DNA of 40,566 nt from Streptomyces sp. SKN60. GTDB taxonomy: Bacteria; Actinomycetota; Actinomycetes; Streptomycetales; Streptomycetaceae. The stretch is taken from assembly GCF_026236535.1 (NCBI RefSeq), contig NZ_JAHTMW010000035.1, forward strand, positions 1 through 40,566, given 5' to 3'. Each line of letters starts with the position of its first letter. The first letter of the stretch is position 1. Of the stretch, positions 7,871-16,843 are shown one piece after another. The position numbers and the translations under genes are program-made. The notes below the pieces were generated by a model. The model ran no database searches and had not been told where the DNA came from. It was given only the letters and a program-made list of their open reading frames with translations.

Positions 7871-9646
7871 CTAGGACTTCCCGTCCCACTTGTAGACCGA
7901 GTAGACGTCCATGCAGTCGGTCTTGTCGTCCGCGCCCTCGGGCAGGTCGCCCGCCGCCACGGTCGGCTTCTTGTAGGTGCGGCCCTCGCGCCAGTCGGCG
8001 CCGACGACCAGGGTGAGGCCGCTGACCTTGGCGTCCGCGCGGACCGCCGAGGCCGGCAGGCCGAGGGCGGTGGCCACGGAGGTGGCGTCGGCCTTGCCCT
8101 GCTCGCCGTCGCCCTTCGGGTAGAACACCACGCTGTCCTTGCGCGGCTGGGCGTCCCGGGAGGACTGGGACCGGCCGAAGCCCTTGTCGCGCAGTTCCTT
8201 GGCGACGTCGGTGGCCCGGCCCTCCTGAGCGGGCTCGCCGTCGCCCGCGGTGCCGTTGATCACCGTGACGGCGAGGGAGCCGGGCGCACCGGCGGTGGCC
8301 GCCGGCTTCGCGGACGCGGACGCCTTCGGCTTCCCCTTGCCGTCGGCCGGGTCGCCGTTCTTGTCCATGGCCACGTCGTCGCGGAGCATCGACCACATCT
8401 TCTCGGCGGCCGACGGGACCGGCTGGAGCCACGCCTTCGGGTTGGGCGGGTACTCGGTGGTCGGGACGGTGGCCGTGGTCAGCCGGTCCAGCTTCACGTT
8501 CTTCAGCTGCATCGACAGGTCGAACAGCTTCTTCACCGTCTTGATCTCGTCGGAGACCTTGAAGGCCTTCGTGGCGGTCTCGGCGAGCCCCATCAGCCGC
8601 GGGGTGTCGGTCCAGGCGTCCTGGTCCTGGAGCTTCTTCATCAGCCCGTTCATGTACATGTGCTGGGCCTGGGCGCGGCCCTGGTCGCTGCCCCAGGCGT
8701 GCCGGGTGCGCAGCCACTGCAGGGCCTGCTCGCCCTGGATGGGGTGGGTGCCCGCGGGGAGCTTGAGGCCGGAGCCGCCGGGGGCGGCGAGCGTCGACTT
8801 GTCGTAGACACCGGTCTTCACACAGACCGGGACGCCGCCGACCTCGTCGGCCATGGCCACCACACCCCAGAACTCGATCATCATCCAGTGGTCGATGTAG
8901 ACCCCGGTGAGCTTCTCCCAGGTGGTGAGGGTGCAGCCGGGACCGCCGCGCTGCAGCGACTCGTTGATCGGCCGGTTGTCGGTCTCGGGGTACTTCTGGC
9001 CGTCCTCGCCCGTGCACTCCGGGATCTTGACGACGGTGTCGCGCGGGATGGAGATGATCGAGGCGTTCTTGCGGTCCGCGGAGACGTGCAGCAGCATCTG
9101 CACGTCGGCGAGCGCCGGCCGGTCGCGGTCCTTCTTGCCGCCGCCCAGCGCCACGTTCTTGGGGTCGTTACGGTTGTCGGAGCCGATGAGGAGGATGTTC
9201 AGCGGGGTGTCGCCGAGCGCGTTCGGCGCGGCCTTCTTCACACCGCTCTCGCCGCCCGCACGGCCACCGCTGCGGATGTTGCCGTTGAGGTGCTCGTAGT
9301 ACAGGTATCCGGCGCCGGCCGTGCCGATTATCAGCAGGGCCAGCGTGATGGCGGTCCAGCGCAGCACCTTGCGCTTGCCGGACTTCTTGGTTTTGGCACG
9401 CCGGCGCGAACCGCCGCGCCGGTGGCCCGTACCGGAACCCGACCCCGAGCCCGTACTCGTACCCGTAGAGCCGTCGTCGTCCCCGCCGCCGGCCCGCCGG
9501 GCGCGGGGTATTCGGCCGCCAGGGCCCCCGCCCGGACCGCCGTCACCGGCGTTCCCCTCCTCGTAGAGGCTGTCGTCCCAGCCCACCTCTTGGGCGCGCG
9601 AGGCGCGGTCCCGCGCCCCCTCCCTGCGCACGCTGCTCTGTCCCAC
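7871..9646 (-). CDS. LCP family glycopolymer ligase with LytR_C domain (LCP-3)
   Basis: A 591-residue protein with an acidic then Gly/Ser-rich cytoplasmic tail (Gly-Ser-Gly repeats near 65-80), a basic stretch, one membrane helix around residues 95-115, an LCP domain and a LytR_C domain. LCP blocks are NILLIGSDNRND, LADVQMLLHVS, ISIPRDTVVKIP, VYIDHWMMIEF and ALQWLRTRHAWG; LytR_C runs from LAVTVINGTAGDGE to LVVGADWREG. Two Cys pairs (ECTGED, GGPGCTLTT) may form disulfides outside the cell. The GTG start has AAGGAG seven bases ahead. It begins 66 bases after the stop of LCP-4 and is probably in the same transcript. Confidence 0.92.
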   Translation of the reverse strand: MGQSSVRREGARDRASRAQEVGWDDSLYEEGNAGDGGPGGGPGGRIPRARRAGGGDDDGSTGTSTGSGSGSGTGHRRGGSRRRAKTKKSGKRKVLRWTAITLALLIIGTAGAGYLYYEHLNGNIRSGGRAGGESGVKKAAPNALGDTPLNILLIGSDNRNDPKNVALGGGKKDRDRPALADVQMLLHVSADRKNASIISIPRDTVVKIPECTGEDGQKYPETDNRPINESLQRGGPGCTLTTWEKLTGVYIDHWMMIEFWGVVAMADEVGGVPVCVKTGVYDKSTLAAPGGSGLKLPAGTHPIQGEQALQWLRTRHAWGSDQGRAQAQHMYMNGLMKKLQDQDAWTDTPRLMGLAETATKAFKVSDEIKTVKKLFDLSMQLKNVKLDRLTTATVPTTEYPPNPKAWLQPVPSAAEKMWSMLRDDVAMDKNGDPADGKGKPKASASAKPAATAGAPGSLAVTVINGTAGDGEPAQEGRATDVAKELRDKGFGRSQSSRDAQPRKDSVVFYPKGDGEQGKADATSVATALGLPASAVRADAKVSGLTLVVGADWREGRTYKKPTVAAGDLPEGADDKTDCMDVYSVYKWDGKS

Positions 9647-9712
9647 CCCAGGTCTCCTTGTTGACTCAGGCGTTCCCGCAGGCGCGGCGCAGGGGCCGGA
9701 CGGTGGTCCGGC

Positions 9713-11461
9713 TCACTTGGCGCACACCTGCTTGTCGGCCGTCTGCGCACCCTCCGGCGCCTTCGCCGGACCGGTGAGGGGCACCCCCGCCCCCTTGTAG
9801 TCGGCGCCGAGTACGAGCGTCATGGGCTCACGCTCCCCGGCGTCCTGCGTGCCCGGCTTGAGCGCCGTGGCGGGCAGGCCCATCAGGTCCGCGAGCTTGC
9901 GGGCCTGGTCGGCCTGGTTGGGCGCGTACGTGAGCGTGGTCTTCGCCGCCGGCTCCGGGGCGTTGCTCTTGTTGCTCGACCGCGTCACGCCGTGCTCGTT
10001 CTGGAGCCATTCGAGCGTCTTCTGCGCCGCGCCGGTCTTGCCGCTGCCGTTGTAGACATCGACCCGGACCTCGTGCGCGGTGGAACGGGCGCCCTGGAGA
10101 AGCTTCGCCTGGGCCGCGGCCTGGGCGTTCTTGGCGTCCGTCTCCTTCTTCTTCACCTCGGTGAGCGAGGTGTCGGACTGCATCATCTCGAAGAGCCGCG
10201 GGGCCTCGACGGGGTCGGGGACGACCGTGACGGGCTTGGGCTCGCTCGGGTTGTCGATGACCGGCATGGTCAGGAACGTGATGTTCTTGGTGTCGATCTT
10301 GGCGAGTTCCAGGGCCAGGGACTTGAGCTTGGAGATGCTTCCTATCCCCGTGTCGACGGTGAGCGCCTTGGTGGCGGCGTCGGCGAGGCCGTACAGCTTG
10401 GTCGGCGACGTGAGCGTGTCGTCCGACTTCATCTGCCGGATCATCGAGCTGAGGAACTGCTGCTGGACCTTCATGCGGTCCAGGTCGCTCTCGTTGCCGA
10501 AGCTGTGCCGGGTACGGACGAAGGCGAGGGCCTGCTCGCCCTGGATGGTGGACTCGCCGGCCGGCAGCTTGAGGTGCGACTTGGGGTCGTTGACGGGCTT
10601 CGCCACACAGACCTTCACGCCGCCGACGGCCGTCGTCATCTCCTTGACGGCGTTGAAGTCGGCCATCATGAAGTGGTCGACGGTGAGCCCGGTGATCTCC
10701 TTGACGGTGCGCATGGTGCAGCCCGGGTCGCGGTCGGACTGGCCGAGGCTGATGTTGAAGCGCTCGTCGGTCTGGCCGGGGATCTTCTTGACGGAGCCGT
10801 CGGGCTGCTTCGTCTCGCACTCGGGGATGTCGATGACCAGGTCGCGCGGGATGGACATGGCCGTGGCGTTCGTCCGGTCCTTGGAGACGTGGAAGAGGAT
10901 CGTGGTGTCGGCGTGGCCGGGGCTGTTCTTGTCCCCGTAGCCGGCGTTGCCCTCACCGGTCCGCTTGTCGGTGCCGATGAGCAGGACGTTGAAGGCCTCG
11001 TCCTTCTTGAAGCCCTCGCTGCCGCCCGCGACCTCGATGGTGTTGATGTTGTTGTCGAAGTGGTTGTAGAGCGCGTACGCCCCGGCGGCGCCCGCCACGA
11101 CCACGAAGGCCATGGTGCCGCCGGTCCACATCAGGACCTTCTTCTTGCGCGACTTCTCCGGCCGGCGCTTGCGACGCCCGGCCGGACCGCGCTGGTCACC
11201 GGGCTCGGGGGCACGGCGCCGGCGCTGCCCGGGGACGGGCGGCGCGGACTCGGTGGTGCGCTCGCCGCGCTCGTGGGTTCTCTGCCCGGGAGGTGTGGCG
11301 CCACGGGTGGTGCGGGGGCGCGGTTGGGACGGGGCGGCGGCCTGCGGTGACTGCCCAGCGGAGCGGTCCAGTCGCAGTTCGTAGTGGCCTGTCTGCGGGT
11401 TGAGTACCCACTGGTCGGCGGGGTCGATCTCGTCCGCCCGTCCACGGCTGTGCGCGTCCAC
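9713..11461 (-). CDS. LCP family glycopolymer ligase with LytR_C domain (LCP-4)
   Basis: A 582-residue protein. The cytoplasmic tail opens with the recurrent actinobacterial motif DPADQWVLNPQTGHYELRLD, continues Pro/Arg-rich, then has one membrane helix and the LCP domain: FNVLLIGTDKRTG, HADTTILFHVS, MSIPRDLVIDIP, LTVDHFMMADF, and ALAFVRTRHSFGNESDLDR. LytR_C spans VRVDVYNGSGKTG to LVLGADYKGAG. The start is the GTG at 11461, with GGAGGAC about ten bases before it. The longer frame beginning near 11779 would add a Cys/Met-rich stretch with no family likeness. A triple 9-bp repeat lies about 235 bases upstream. Confidence 0.92.
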   Translation of the reverse strand: MDAHSRGRADEIDPADQWVLNPQTGHYELRLDRSAGQSPQAAAPSQPRPRTTRGATPPGQRTHERGERTTESAPPVPGQRRRRAPEPGDQRGPAGRRKRRPEKSRKKKVLMWTGGTMAFVVVAGAAGAYALYNHFDNNINTIEVAGGSEGFKKDEAFNVLLIGTDKRTGEGNAGYGDKNSPGHADTTILFHVSKDRTNATAMSIPRDLVIDIPECETKQPDGSVKKIPGQTDERFNISLGQSDRDPGCTMRTVKEITGLTVDHFMMADFNAVKEMTTAVGGVKVCVAKPVNDPKSHLKLPAGESTIQGEQALAFVRTRHSFGNESDLDRMKVQQQFLSSMIRQMKSDDTLTSPTKLYGLADAATKALTVDTGIGSISKLKSLALELAKIDTKNITFLTMPVIDNPSEPKPVTVVPDPVEAPRLFEMMQSDTSLTEVKKKETDAKNAQAAAQAKLLQGARSTAHEVRVDVYNGSGKTGAAQKTLEWLQNEHGVTRSSNKSNAPEPAAKTTLTYAPNQADQARKLADLMGLPATALKPGTQDAGEREPMTLVLGADYKGAGVPLTGPAKAPEGAQTADKQVCAK

Positions 11462-11766
11462 GGTTACTTGAGTCCTCCGTCGGTGCCACGCGAGGCGCCT
11501 CCCCCTCGGGCGCTCGGTCGTTCGATCCATCGAGTGCGCGACCACGCGGTCTTGTGCACCGGATCGCGTCACACTATCCGCCCAGTTCAGCGTGGGGCGA
11601 CGTCCGTGACAAATTCCACGCCCCTTACAACCGGGCAATGTGCCCAAACCGCATCGGGCATCTCTCATTCCCTCCCATCCCTTGGCCCTCGCTTTGCACA
11701 TCTTGCACATCGCGCACATCGCGCCACTCCGGTAAGCGCCGGGTGCGGTCCCCGGGTGCGGTCCCC
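11462..11766 (-). promoter_or_regulatory. 305-base leader and promoter region of LCP-4 with tandem repeats
   Basis: No gene is evident here. Reading toward LCP-4, it holds a 13-bp direct repeat (11743-11768, overlapping the stop of LCP-5), three tandem 9-bp units (11696-11722), less GC-rich sequence around 11610-11640, and a GGATAGTGT sequence near 11570 that could be a -10 region, though no good -35 accompanies it. A ribosome site GGAGGAC sits just before the start. Confidence 0.4.
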
Positions 11767-13014
11767 TCAGCCCTGGCACGCTCCCTCCGCCGCGTTGCGT
11801 CCCGCGAACGTGGGCGCCGCGGAGGCGCCCGTCCCGTCCCCGGCCGGCTCCGGAGTGCCGCCACCGCCCGGGTGCACGGTCACCGGCTGGTCGGCGCGCA
11901 GCCGCGCGAAGAGCTGATCGGCGGCGGGTTGCACCAGTTCGTCCCGGTTCGCGTTGTACGAGTACGGGCGCCGCGGCACCGTCAGGAACTGCACCTTCTC
12001 CGTCGGGATCGCCCGCATCGACCGCGCCAGGTCGTACAGATCGCGCAGCGAGTCGAGCCCCGGGTCGGTGGTGACGGACCTCGTGGCGGCGTCCAGGACC
12101 GGGTAGAGCTTCGTCGGGTTGAGAAGGACGCCGTCGCTCTGCACCTTGTTGACGAGCGCCCCGAGGAACATCTGCTGCCGGTCCATCCGATCGGTGTCAC
12201 TGCCGTTGCCGATCGACTTGCGGGCCCGTACGAAACCGAGCGCCTGCTCGCCGTGGAGCGTCTGGCGCCCGGCCGGCAGCTTCAGATGCGCGTCGCGGTC
12301 GTCGATCGGCTCCTTGAGGCACACCTCCACCCCGTCCACGGCGTCGACCATCTTCTTGAAGCCCCGGAAGTCGATCACCATGTGGTGGTCGATCCGGATC
12401 TTCGTGAGCTTCTCCAGGGTGCGGATGGTGCAGGCGGTGCCGCCGAACTCGAAGGCCCAGTTGAACTGCGCGAACTGCTCGTTCGTGGTGCTCTTGTCCG
12501 TCTTCGTGCAGCGGGGGATCCGCACCATCAGATCGCGCGGGATCGACACCGCCGTCGCGCCCGCCCCCTCCGCCGAGATGTGCAGCAGGATCGTGGTGTC
12601 CGAGCGCTGGGTGCCCTCGTCCTTCCCGTACTTCCCGTTCCCCGCCCCGGTCCGCGTGTCCGAACCGATCAGCAGGATGTTCCGCGCCGCGTTCACGGCC
12701 GGCGAGGGGCGCTCCTTCTCGTACTTGCGCAGCTCGGCCTCGGCGGTGGTGTCCGTGGTGATGTTCCCGTCCAGCTTCCGGTACGCCCACCACCCGACCC
12801 CCGCCGCGGCGAGCACCACGACCGCCGCCCCGAGCGCCGCCCACCGCAGCCAATGCCGCCGCTTCCGCCCGGCCTCGGCCTCGGTGGCGGGCGTGTCCGC
12901 GCTGTCCGTCACGTCTGAACCGTCCGTCCTCACTGGCGCCTGCGCCGCACCGTCCGGGCCGTCCCTCCCTCGAGGTAGACGACCGATCCCGGCGCGCGGT
13001 TGTGCGGAAGGCAT
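11767..13014 (-). CDS. LCP family glycopolymer ligase, short form (LCP-5)
   Basis: A 415-residue protein with a short cytoplasmic tail, a membrane helix near residues 55-77 (rich in Ala and Val, ending GWWAYRKLDGN), and an LCP domain without LytR_C. Blocks are RNILLIGSDTRTG, RSDTTILLHIS, VSIPRDLMVRIP, IRIDHHMVIDF, MVDAVDGVEVCL and ALGFVRARKSIGNGSDTDR. The protein ends soon after the LCP domain with a Gly/Pro-rich tail. The start is uncertain: the ATG at 13014 follows AGGGGG by about six bases, an in-frame ATG lies at 13035, and an open frame continues upstream through a poly-C tract that would encode polyproline. Confidence 0.88.
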   Translation of the reverse strand: MPSAQPRAGIGRLPRGRDGPDGAAQAPVRTDGSDVTDSADTPATEAEAGRKRRHWLRWAALGAAVVVLAAAGVGWWAYRKLDGNITTDTTAEAELRKYEKERPSPAVNAARNILLIGSDTRTGAGNGKYGKDEGTQRSDTTILLHISAEGAGATAVSIPRDLMVRIPRCTKTDKSTTNEQFAQFNWAFEFGGTACTIRTLEKLTKIRIDHHMVIDFRGFKKMVDAVDGVEVCLKEPIDDRDAHLKLPAGRQTLHGEQALGFVRARKSIGNGSDTDRMDRQQMFLGALVNKVQSDGVLLNPTKLYPVLDAATRSVTTDPGLDSLRDLYDLARSMRAIPTEKVQFLTVPRRPYSYNANRDELVQPAADQLFARLRADQPVTVHPGGGGTPEPAGDGTGASAAPTFAGRNAAEGACQG

Positions 13015-13096
13015 CGGATACCCCCTGCCGATCATGTACCGGGGAGGGGGAGGGGCGCGGGGTATGCGGCGCGTCGATGGGCCGTACGGGTGGGGC

Positions 13097-13119
13097 GGGG
13101 GGGGGGGGGGGGGGGGGGG
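13097..13119. repeat. Homopolymer of 23 G (poly-C on the coding strand of LCP-5)
   Basis: An uninterrupted run of 23 G bases, 83 bases upstream of the chosen LCP-5 start and in the gap after the TIGR03089-type gene. Tracts this long slip during replication and are also hard to sequence, so its exact length should not be trusted. Confidence 0.9.
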
Positions 13120-13152
13120 CGTCGCGGTTCTCGGTGCGGGCCGCCTTCCGTC

Positions 13153-13185
13153 CGGTGCGGGCATACGTTCCGTACGCCCGCACCG
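13153..13185 (-). terminator. Hairpin terminator after the TIGR03089-type gene
   Basis: A 15-bp inverted repeat with one mismatch and a TTC loop (CGGTGCGGGCATACG against CGTACGCCCGCACCG). It starts 26 bases past the stop at 13211 on the minus strand. Confidence 0.65.
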
Positions 13186-13210
13186 AACAGCGCAAGGCCC
13201 CGCAGGGGAC

Positions 13211-13969
13211 TCAGTCCGCCCGCACCACCGTGACCCGCTCGCTCTCCACCCGCTTCGCCAGACCCTCCGCCCCCAGCTCCGGCAGGTTCCGGCACAGCAC
13301 CACCGACCCACCCGTCACCGCGAGCGCCGCGTACAGCCCGGTCGAGACGCCGGCCCAGGTGTCGTACGGCCGCCCGGACAGGACCCGGCCCCCGTCGAGG
13401 AGCCCCAGCTCGCCGGCGTCCGCCCGCGCCCGCTCCACCAGCTGCGCGCCCGTCAGTTCCGTGCCGTCGACGACGAGGGCGACCTCGTCCGGGTCGACCG
13501 GGACGAACGGGGCGAACCGGTCGCCCTGGCTCGGCACCTCCACCGCGTAGTCCGCGTAACCCGCGGGCGGCGTCGGGAAGCGGCGCCCCAGCGGCGCGAG
13601 GGAGAGGGCGATCCGGTCACCGGAGCAGGCGAGGCCCGCCTCGAGCCCCTCCGGCCCCGCCACCACATAGTCCGCGCCCGCCGGATCGCCGCCGAGCTCC
13701 GCCGTCACGCCCACCGACGCGCAGGCGAGCAGCCACACCGCGGTCTGCCAGTGCGCGGGCAGCAGCAGCGCGACCCGGTCGCCGGGCGCGGCGGACAGTT
13801 CGCCCTGGAGCAGATTCGCGGTCTTGGCCACCCAATTGGCGAAGGTGGCCACCGACAATTCCACGCGTTCACCGGTGGCGTCGTCGTAGAAAGTGACCAA
13901 GGGGCGGGCCGGGTCCGCGGCGAGCGCGGATCGCAGCAGGTCGGCAGGGGTGCGGTCGCTGGCGTTCAC
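13211..13969 (-). CDS. TIGR03089 family protein (AMP-binding-like fragment)
   Basis: A 252-residue cytosolic protein that resembles the N-terminal part of acyl-CoA synthetases and other ANL enzymes: DLLRSALAADPARPLVTFYD, an FANWVAKTANLL helix, and GDRVALLLPAHWQTAVWLLA. It lacks the C-terminal half with the adenylate-forming motifs, so it is unlikely to activate acids itself. This length is normal for the TIGR03089 group found in actinobacteria, whose function I do not know. The GTG start at 13969 was chosen because the conserved part begins right after it. It diverges from the amidase gene across 136 bases. Confidence 0.75.
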   Translation of the reverse strand: MNASDRTPADLLRSALAADPARPLVTFYDDATGERVELSVATFANWVAKTANLLQGELSAAPGDRVALLLPAHWQTAVWLLACASVGVTAELGGDPAGADYVVAGPEGLEAGLACSGDRIALSLAPLGRRFPTPPAGYADYAVEVPSQGDRFAPFVPVDPDEVALVVDGTELTGAQLVERARADAGELGLLDGGRVLSGRPYDTWAGVSTGLYAALAVTGGSVVLCRNLPELGAEGLAKRVESERVTVVRAD

Positions 13970-14105
13970 GCGGGCAAGCGTACGCGCGGCGCCCGGCGCG
14001 GTCCGCCGTACCGGTGACGCCGTCCTCCGGTCGGCCCGACGGACCGTCAGTTTCCGCGCCGCCTCCCGCCGCGCGCGACCGCCGCACCGTACGGACGATC
14101 GCTCC

Positions 14106-15575
14106 ATGCGTGCCTACCTCGCCTCCTCGATCGCCGTCACGTGCGCGGCGGCACTGGCCCTGCCGCTCGCCCTCACGACCCCGGCCGGCGCGGCCGCACC
14201 CCCAGCCGCCCCTCCGGCGCCCCCAGCCGCGGACCGGGCCGCGAACCCGGCCTCGTACCAGGCCGCGGACCCGGCGGGCGACCTCGCCGGATCGACCCAG
14301 TCGCTCCCCCTCGAACCCCTCGCCGCCCCCGAGACCCGGCCGCACGGCCGCGCCTTCGGGCGGCCCGAAGCCGCGGCGGGGGAGAAGGGCCTGACCCGAC
14401 GGGAGGTCAGACCCTTCTCCCTGGTGGGCGTCGTGTGGAACGACGCCCGCACCCCGCTGCACGGCACCGTGCAGGTCCGCACCCGCGCCACCGCGGACGG
14501 CGCCTGGTCCGACTGGCAGGACGTGGAGACCCACAACGAAGAGCACGGCGCCGACCCGGGCACGGCCGAAGGCCGTTCGGGCGCGCTGCGCGGGGCGACC
14601 GCCCCGCTGTGGGTCGGCGACTCGGACGGCGTCGAGGTCCGCGTACGCCCGGAGCCCGAGGAACGGACCGCCCCCACCGTCCTCCCGGCGGGCCTGCGCC
14701 TCGAACTGGTCGACCCCGGCCCGGACCCGGCGGCCGGGGCGGGGGGAACGCGGGCCGCCGCCGCCCAGCTCGCCGCCGCGCCGAACGTCGATCGGGCCGC
14801 CGCCCAGGCCGCCGCGTCGAGCGTGAACGCCGAACAGGCCCCGTTCGGCGCCACCGTCATCCCCGCCCTCACCCGGGAGGAGACGCTCGCCACAATGCCG
14901 CCCGCCGCGGGCACGGGCACGGGCACGGGCACCACGGCCAACCGCGCCGCGCTCGCGGCGAAGCCGTACATCGGCCCCCGCCCGAAGATCATCACCCGTA
15001 AGGGGTGGGGCGCGGACGAGAAGATGCGGGAGAAGGCCTTCGGCTACACGAAGACGATCAAGGCGGCGTTCGTGCACCACAGCGCCACCGGCAACAACTA
15101 CACCTGCAAGCAGGCCCCCTCCGTGCTGCGCAGCATCTACCGCTACCACGTGAAGAGCCTGGGCTGGCGTGACTTCGGCTACAACTTCGCCGTCGACAAG
15201 TGCGGAAACATCTACGAGGGGCGGGCCGGCGGCGTCGCCAAGCCGGTGCTCGGCGCCCACACCCTCGGCTTCAACACCAACAGCATGGGCGTCGTGGTGC
15301 TCGGCACCTTCGGCAGCGCCACCCCGCCGGCCGCCGTCGTGACGGCCGTCGCCAAGCTGACGGCGTGGAAGCTCGGGCTCCACGGGGTGAATCCGAAGGG
15401 AAAGGTGACGCTCACCTCAGGAGGCGGAAACCTCTACAAAAAGGGCAAGAAGGTGAAGTTCAACGCCATCTCCGGCCACCGTGACGGATTCGCCACGGAA
15501 TGCCCGGGCGGACGGCTCTACAGCAAGCTCGGCACCGCGCGGTCCAGCTCGGCGAAACTCCAGGGAAGAAGCTGA
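14106..15575 (+). CDS. Secreted N-acetylmuramoyl-L-alanine amidase, PGRP/T7-lysozyme type
   Basis: A 489-residue exported zinc amidase that should cut the bond between muramic acid and the stem peptide of peptidoglycan. A signal peptide ends near residue 27 (Ala-rich, AGA). An Ala/Pro-rich region and a beta-rich segment with WSDWQDVETHNEEHG follow. The amidase domain runs from about residue 295 to the end. Zinc ligands are a His in FVHHSA (about 324), the His in SGHRDG and the Cys in TECPGG, exactly eight residues apart as in T7 lysozyme; the catalytic Tyr is in FGYNFAVD. DKCGNIYEGRAGG is the PGRP signature. The gene lies between LCP ligases and manC, which fits an envelope role. Confidence 0.92.
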   Translation: MRAYLASSIAVTCAAALALPLALTTPAGAAAPPAAPPAPPAADRAANPASYQAADPAGDLAGSTQSLPLEPLAAPETRPHGRAFGRPEAAAGEKGLTRREVRPFSLVGVVWNDARTPLHGTVQVRTRATADGAWSDWQDVETHNEEHGADPGTAEGRSGALRGATAPLWVGDSDGVEVRVRPEPEERTAPTVLPAGLRLELVDPGPDPAAGAGGTRAAAAQLAAAPNVDRAAAQAAASSVNAEQAPFGATVIPALTREETLATMPPAAGTGTGTGTTANRAALAAKPYIGPRPKIITRKGWGADEKMREKAFGYTKTIKAAFVHHSATGNNYTCKQAPSVLRSIYRYHVKSLGWRDFGYNFAVDKCGNIYEGRAGGVAKPVLGAHTLGFNTNSMGVVVLGTFGSATPPAAVVTAVAKLTAWKLGLHGVNPKGKVTLTSGGGNLYKKGKKVKFNAISGHRDGFATECPGGRLYSKLGTARSSSAKLQGRS

Positions 15576-15713
15576 TGGGGTCGCCGGTGGGGTCATGGAC
15601 TCAACCATCTGCATAAACTGACCGGTCATATCGTACGGGCGGCCGAAAAGCGGCCGCCCGTGGCGAGCCGCCCACGGCGATGAGACCGGACCGACAGGAA
15701 GCAGAGACGACAG

Positions 15714-16796
15714 GTGACCGAAGCGATTCTTCTGGTCGGTGGCAAGGGCACCCGGCTGCGTCCCCTGACCGTCAACACGCCCAAGCCGATGGTTCCGGCG
15801 GCCGGCGTCCCCTTCCTGACGCACCAGCTGGCCCGGGCCCGGGCCGCCGGCGTGGACCACATCGTCCTCGCCACCTCCTACCTGGCGGAGGTCTTCGAGC
15901 CGTACTTCGGCGACGGCTCGGCGCTCGGTCTGAGCATCGAGTACGTCACCGAGGAGGAGCCCCTCGGGACCGGCGGCGCCATCCGCAACGTCGCCTCCCG
16001 GCTCCACTCGGGCCCCGAGGACCCCGTCCTGATCTTCAACGGCGACATCCTCACCGGCCTCGACATCGGCGCGCTCGTCGCCACCCACGAGACCTCCGGC
16101 GCGGACGTGTCCCTGCACCTCACCCGGGTCGAGGACCCGCGCGCCTTCGGCCTCGTGCCGACGGACGCGACGGGGCGCGTCACGGCCTTCCTGGAGAAGC
16201 CGCAGACGCCGGAGGAGATCGTCACCGACCAGATCAACGCCGGCGCGTACGTCTTCCGGCGCTCGGTCATCGACACCATCCCGGCGGGCCGGCCGGTCTC
16301 CGTCGAACGCGAGACCTTCCCCGACCTGCTCGCCTCCGGCGCGCACCTGCAGGGCATGGTCGACTCCACCTACTGGCTCGACCTCGGCACCCCGCAGGCC
16401 TTCGTCCGCGGCTCCGCCGACCTCGTCCTCGGCCGCGCCCCGTCCCCGGCCGTACCGGGCCGCTGCGGCGACCGCCTGGTCCTCGACACCGCGACCGTCG
16501 CCCCGGACGCCAAGCTCACCGGCGGTACGGTCGTCGGCCCCGGCGCGGTCATCGGCTCCGGCGCGCGCGTCACCGGCTCGACCGTCCTCGCCGGCGCCGT
16601 CGTCGAACCCGGCGCCGTCATCACCGACTCCCTCATCGGCACCCACGCCCGCATCGGCGCCCGCACCGTCCTCACCGGCGCGGTCATCGGCGACGGCGCG
16701 GACATCGGCCCGGACAACGAACTCCGCGACGGCATCCGGGTCTGGTGCGACGCGACGCTCCCCGCGGGCGCGGTCCGCTTCTCGTCGGACCAGTAG
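15714..16796 (+). CDS. manC: Mannose-1-phosphate guanylyltransferase (GDP-mannose pyrophosphorylase)
   Basis: The enzyme joins mannose-1-phosphate and GTP to GDP-mannose and pyrophosphate. The 360-residue protein has the nucleotidyltransferase signature LLVGGKGTRLRPLT (residues 6-19), NTPKPMVPAAGVPFL, the metal-binding FNGDIL, VTAFLEKPQTPEEI and WLDLGTP, then a left-handed beta-helix with hexapeptide repeats from about 250 to 350. The GTG start is preceded by ACGACAG, a weak ribosome site. A glucose- or other sugar-1-phosphate transferase is the alternative, but manA and manB in the same window and the matching mycobacterial gene order favour mannose. Confidence 0.85.
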   Translation: MTEAILLVGGKGTRLRPLTVNTPKPMVPAAGVPFLTHQLARARAAGVDHIVLATSYLAEVFEPYFGDGSALGLSIEYVTEEEPLGTGGAIRNVASRLHSGPEDPVLIFNGDILTGLDIGALVATHETSGADVSLHLTRVEDPRAFGLVPTDATGRVTAFLEKPQTPEEIVTDQINAGAYVFRRSVIDTIPAGRPVSVERETFPDLLASGAHLQGMVDSTYWLDLGTPQAFVRGSADLVLGRAPSPAVPGRCGDRLVLDTATVAPDAKLTGGTVVGPGAVIGSGARVTGSTVLAGAVVEPGAVITDSLIGTHARIGARTVLTGAVIGDGADIGPDNELRDGIRVWCDATLPAGAVRFSSDQ

Positions 16797-16843
16797 CCGG
16801 CAGGCGGGACCGGCCTCGGGGGCGCCCCGCTACGCTCGTACGC

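Noticed and set aside
7863..7875. CCTAGGACCTAGG palindrome at the LCP-3 stop
   Set aside because: Short, and overlaps the stop codon; the neighbouring 21-bp hairpin already explains termination.
11462..11779. N-terminal extension of LCP-4 with a Cys/Met-rich stretch
   Set aside because: The stretch comes from the 9-bp repeats, has no family likeness, and the GTG at 11461 has a good ribosome site followed at once by the conserved DPADQWVLNPQTG motif.
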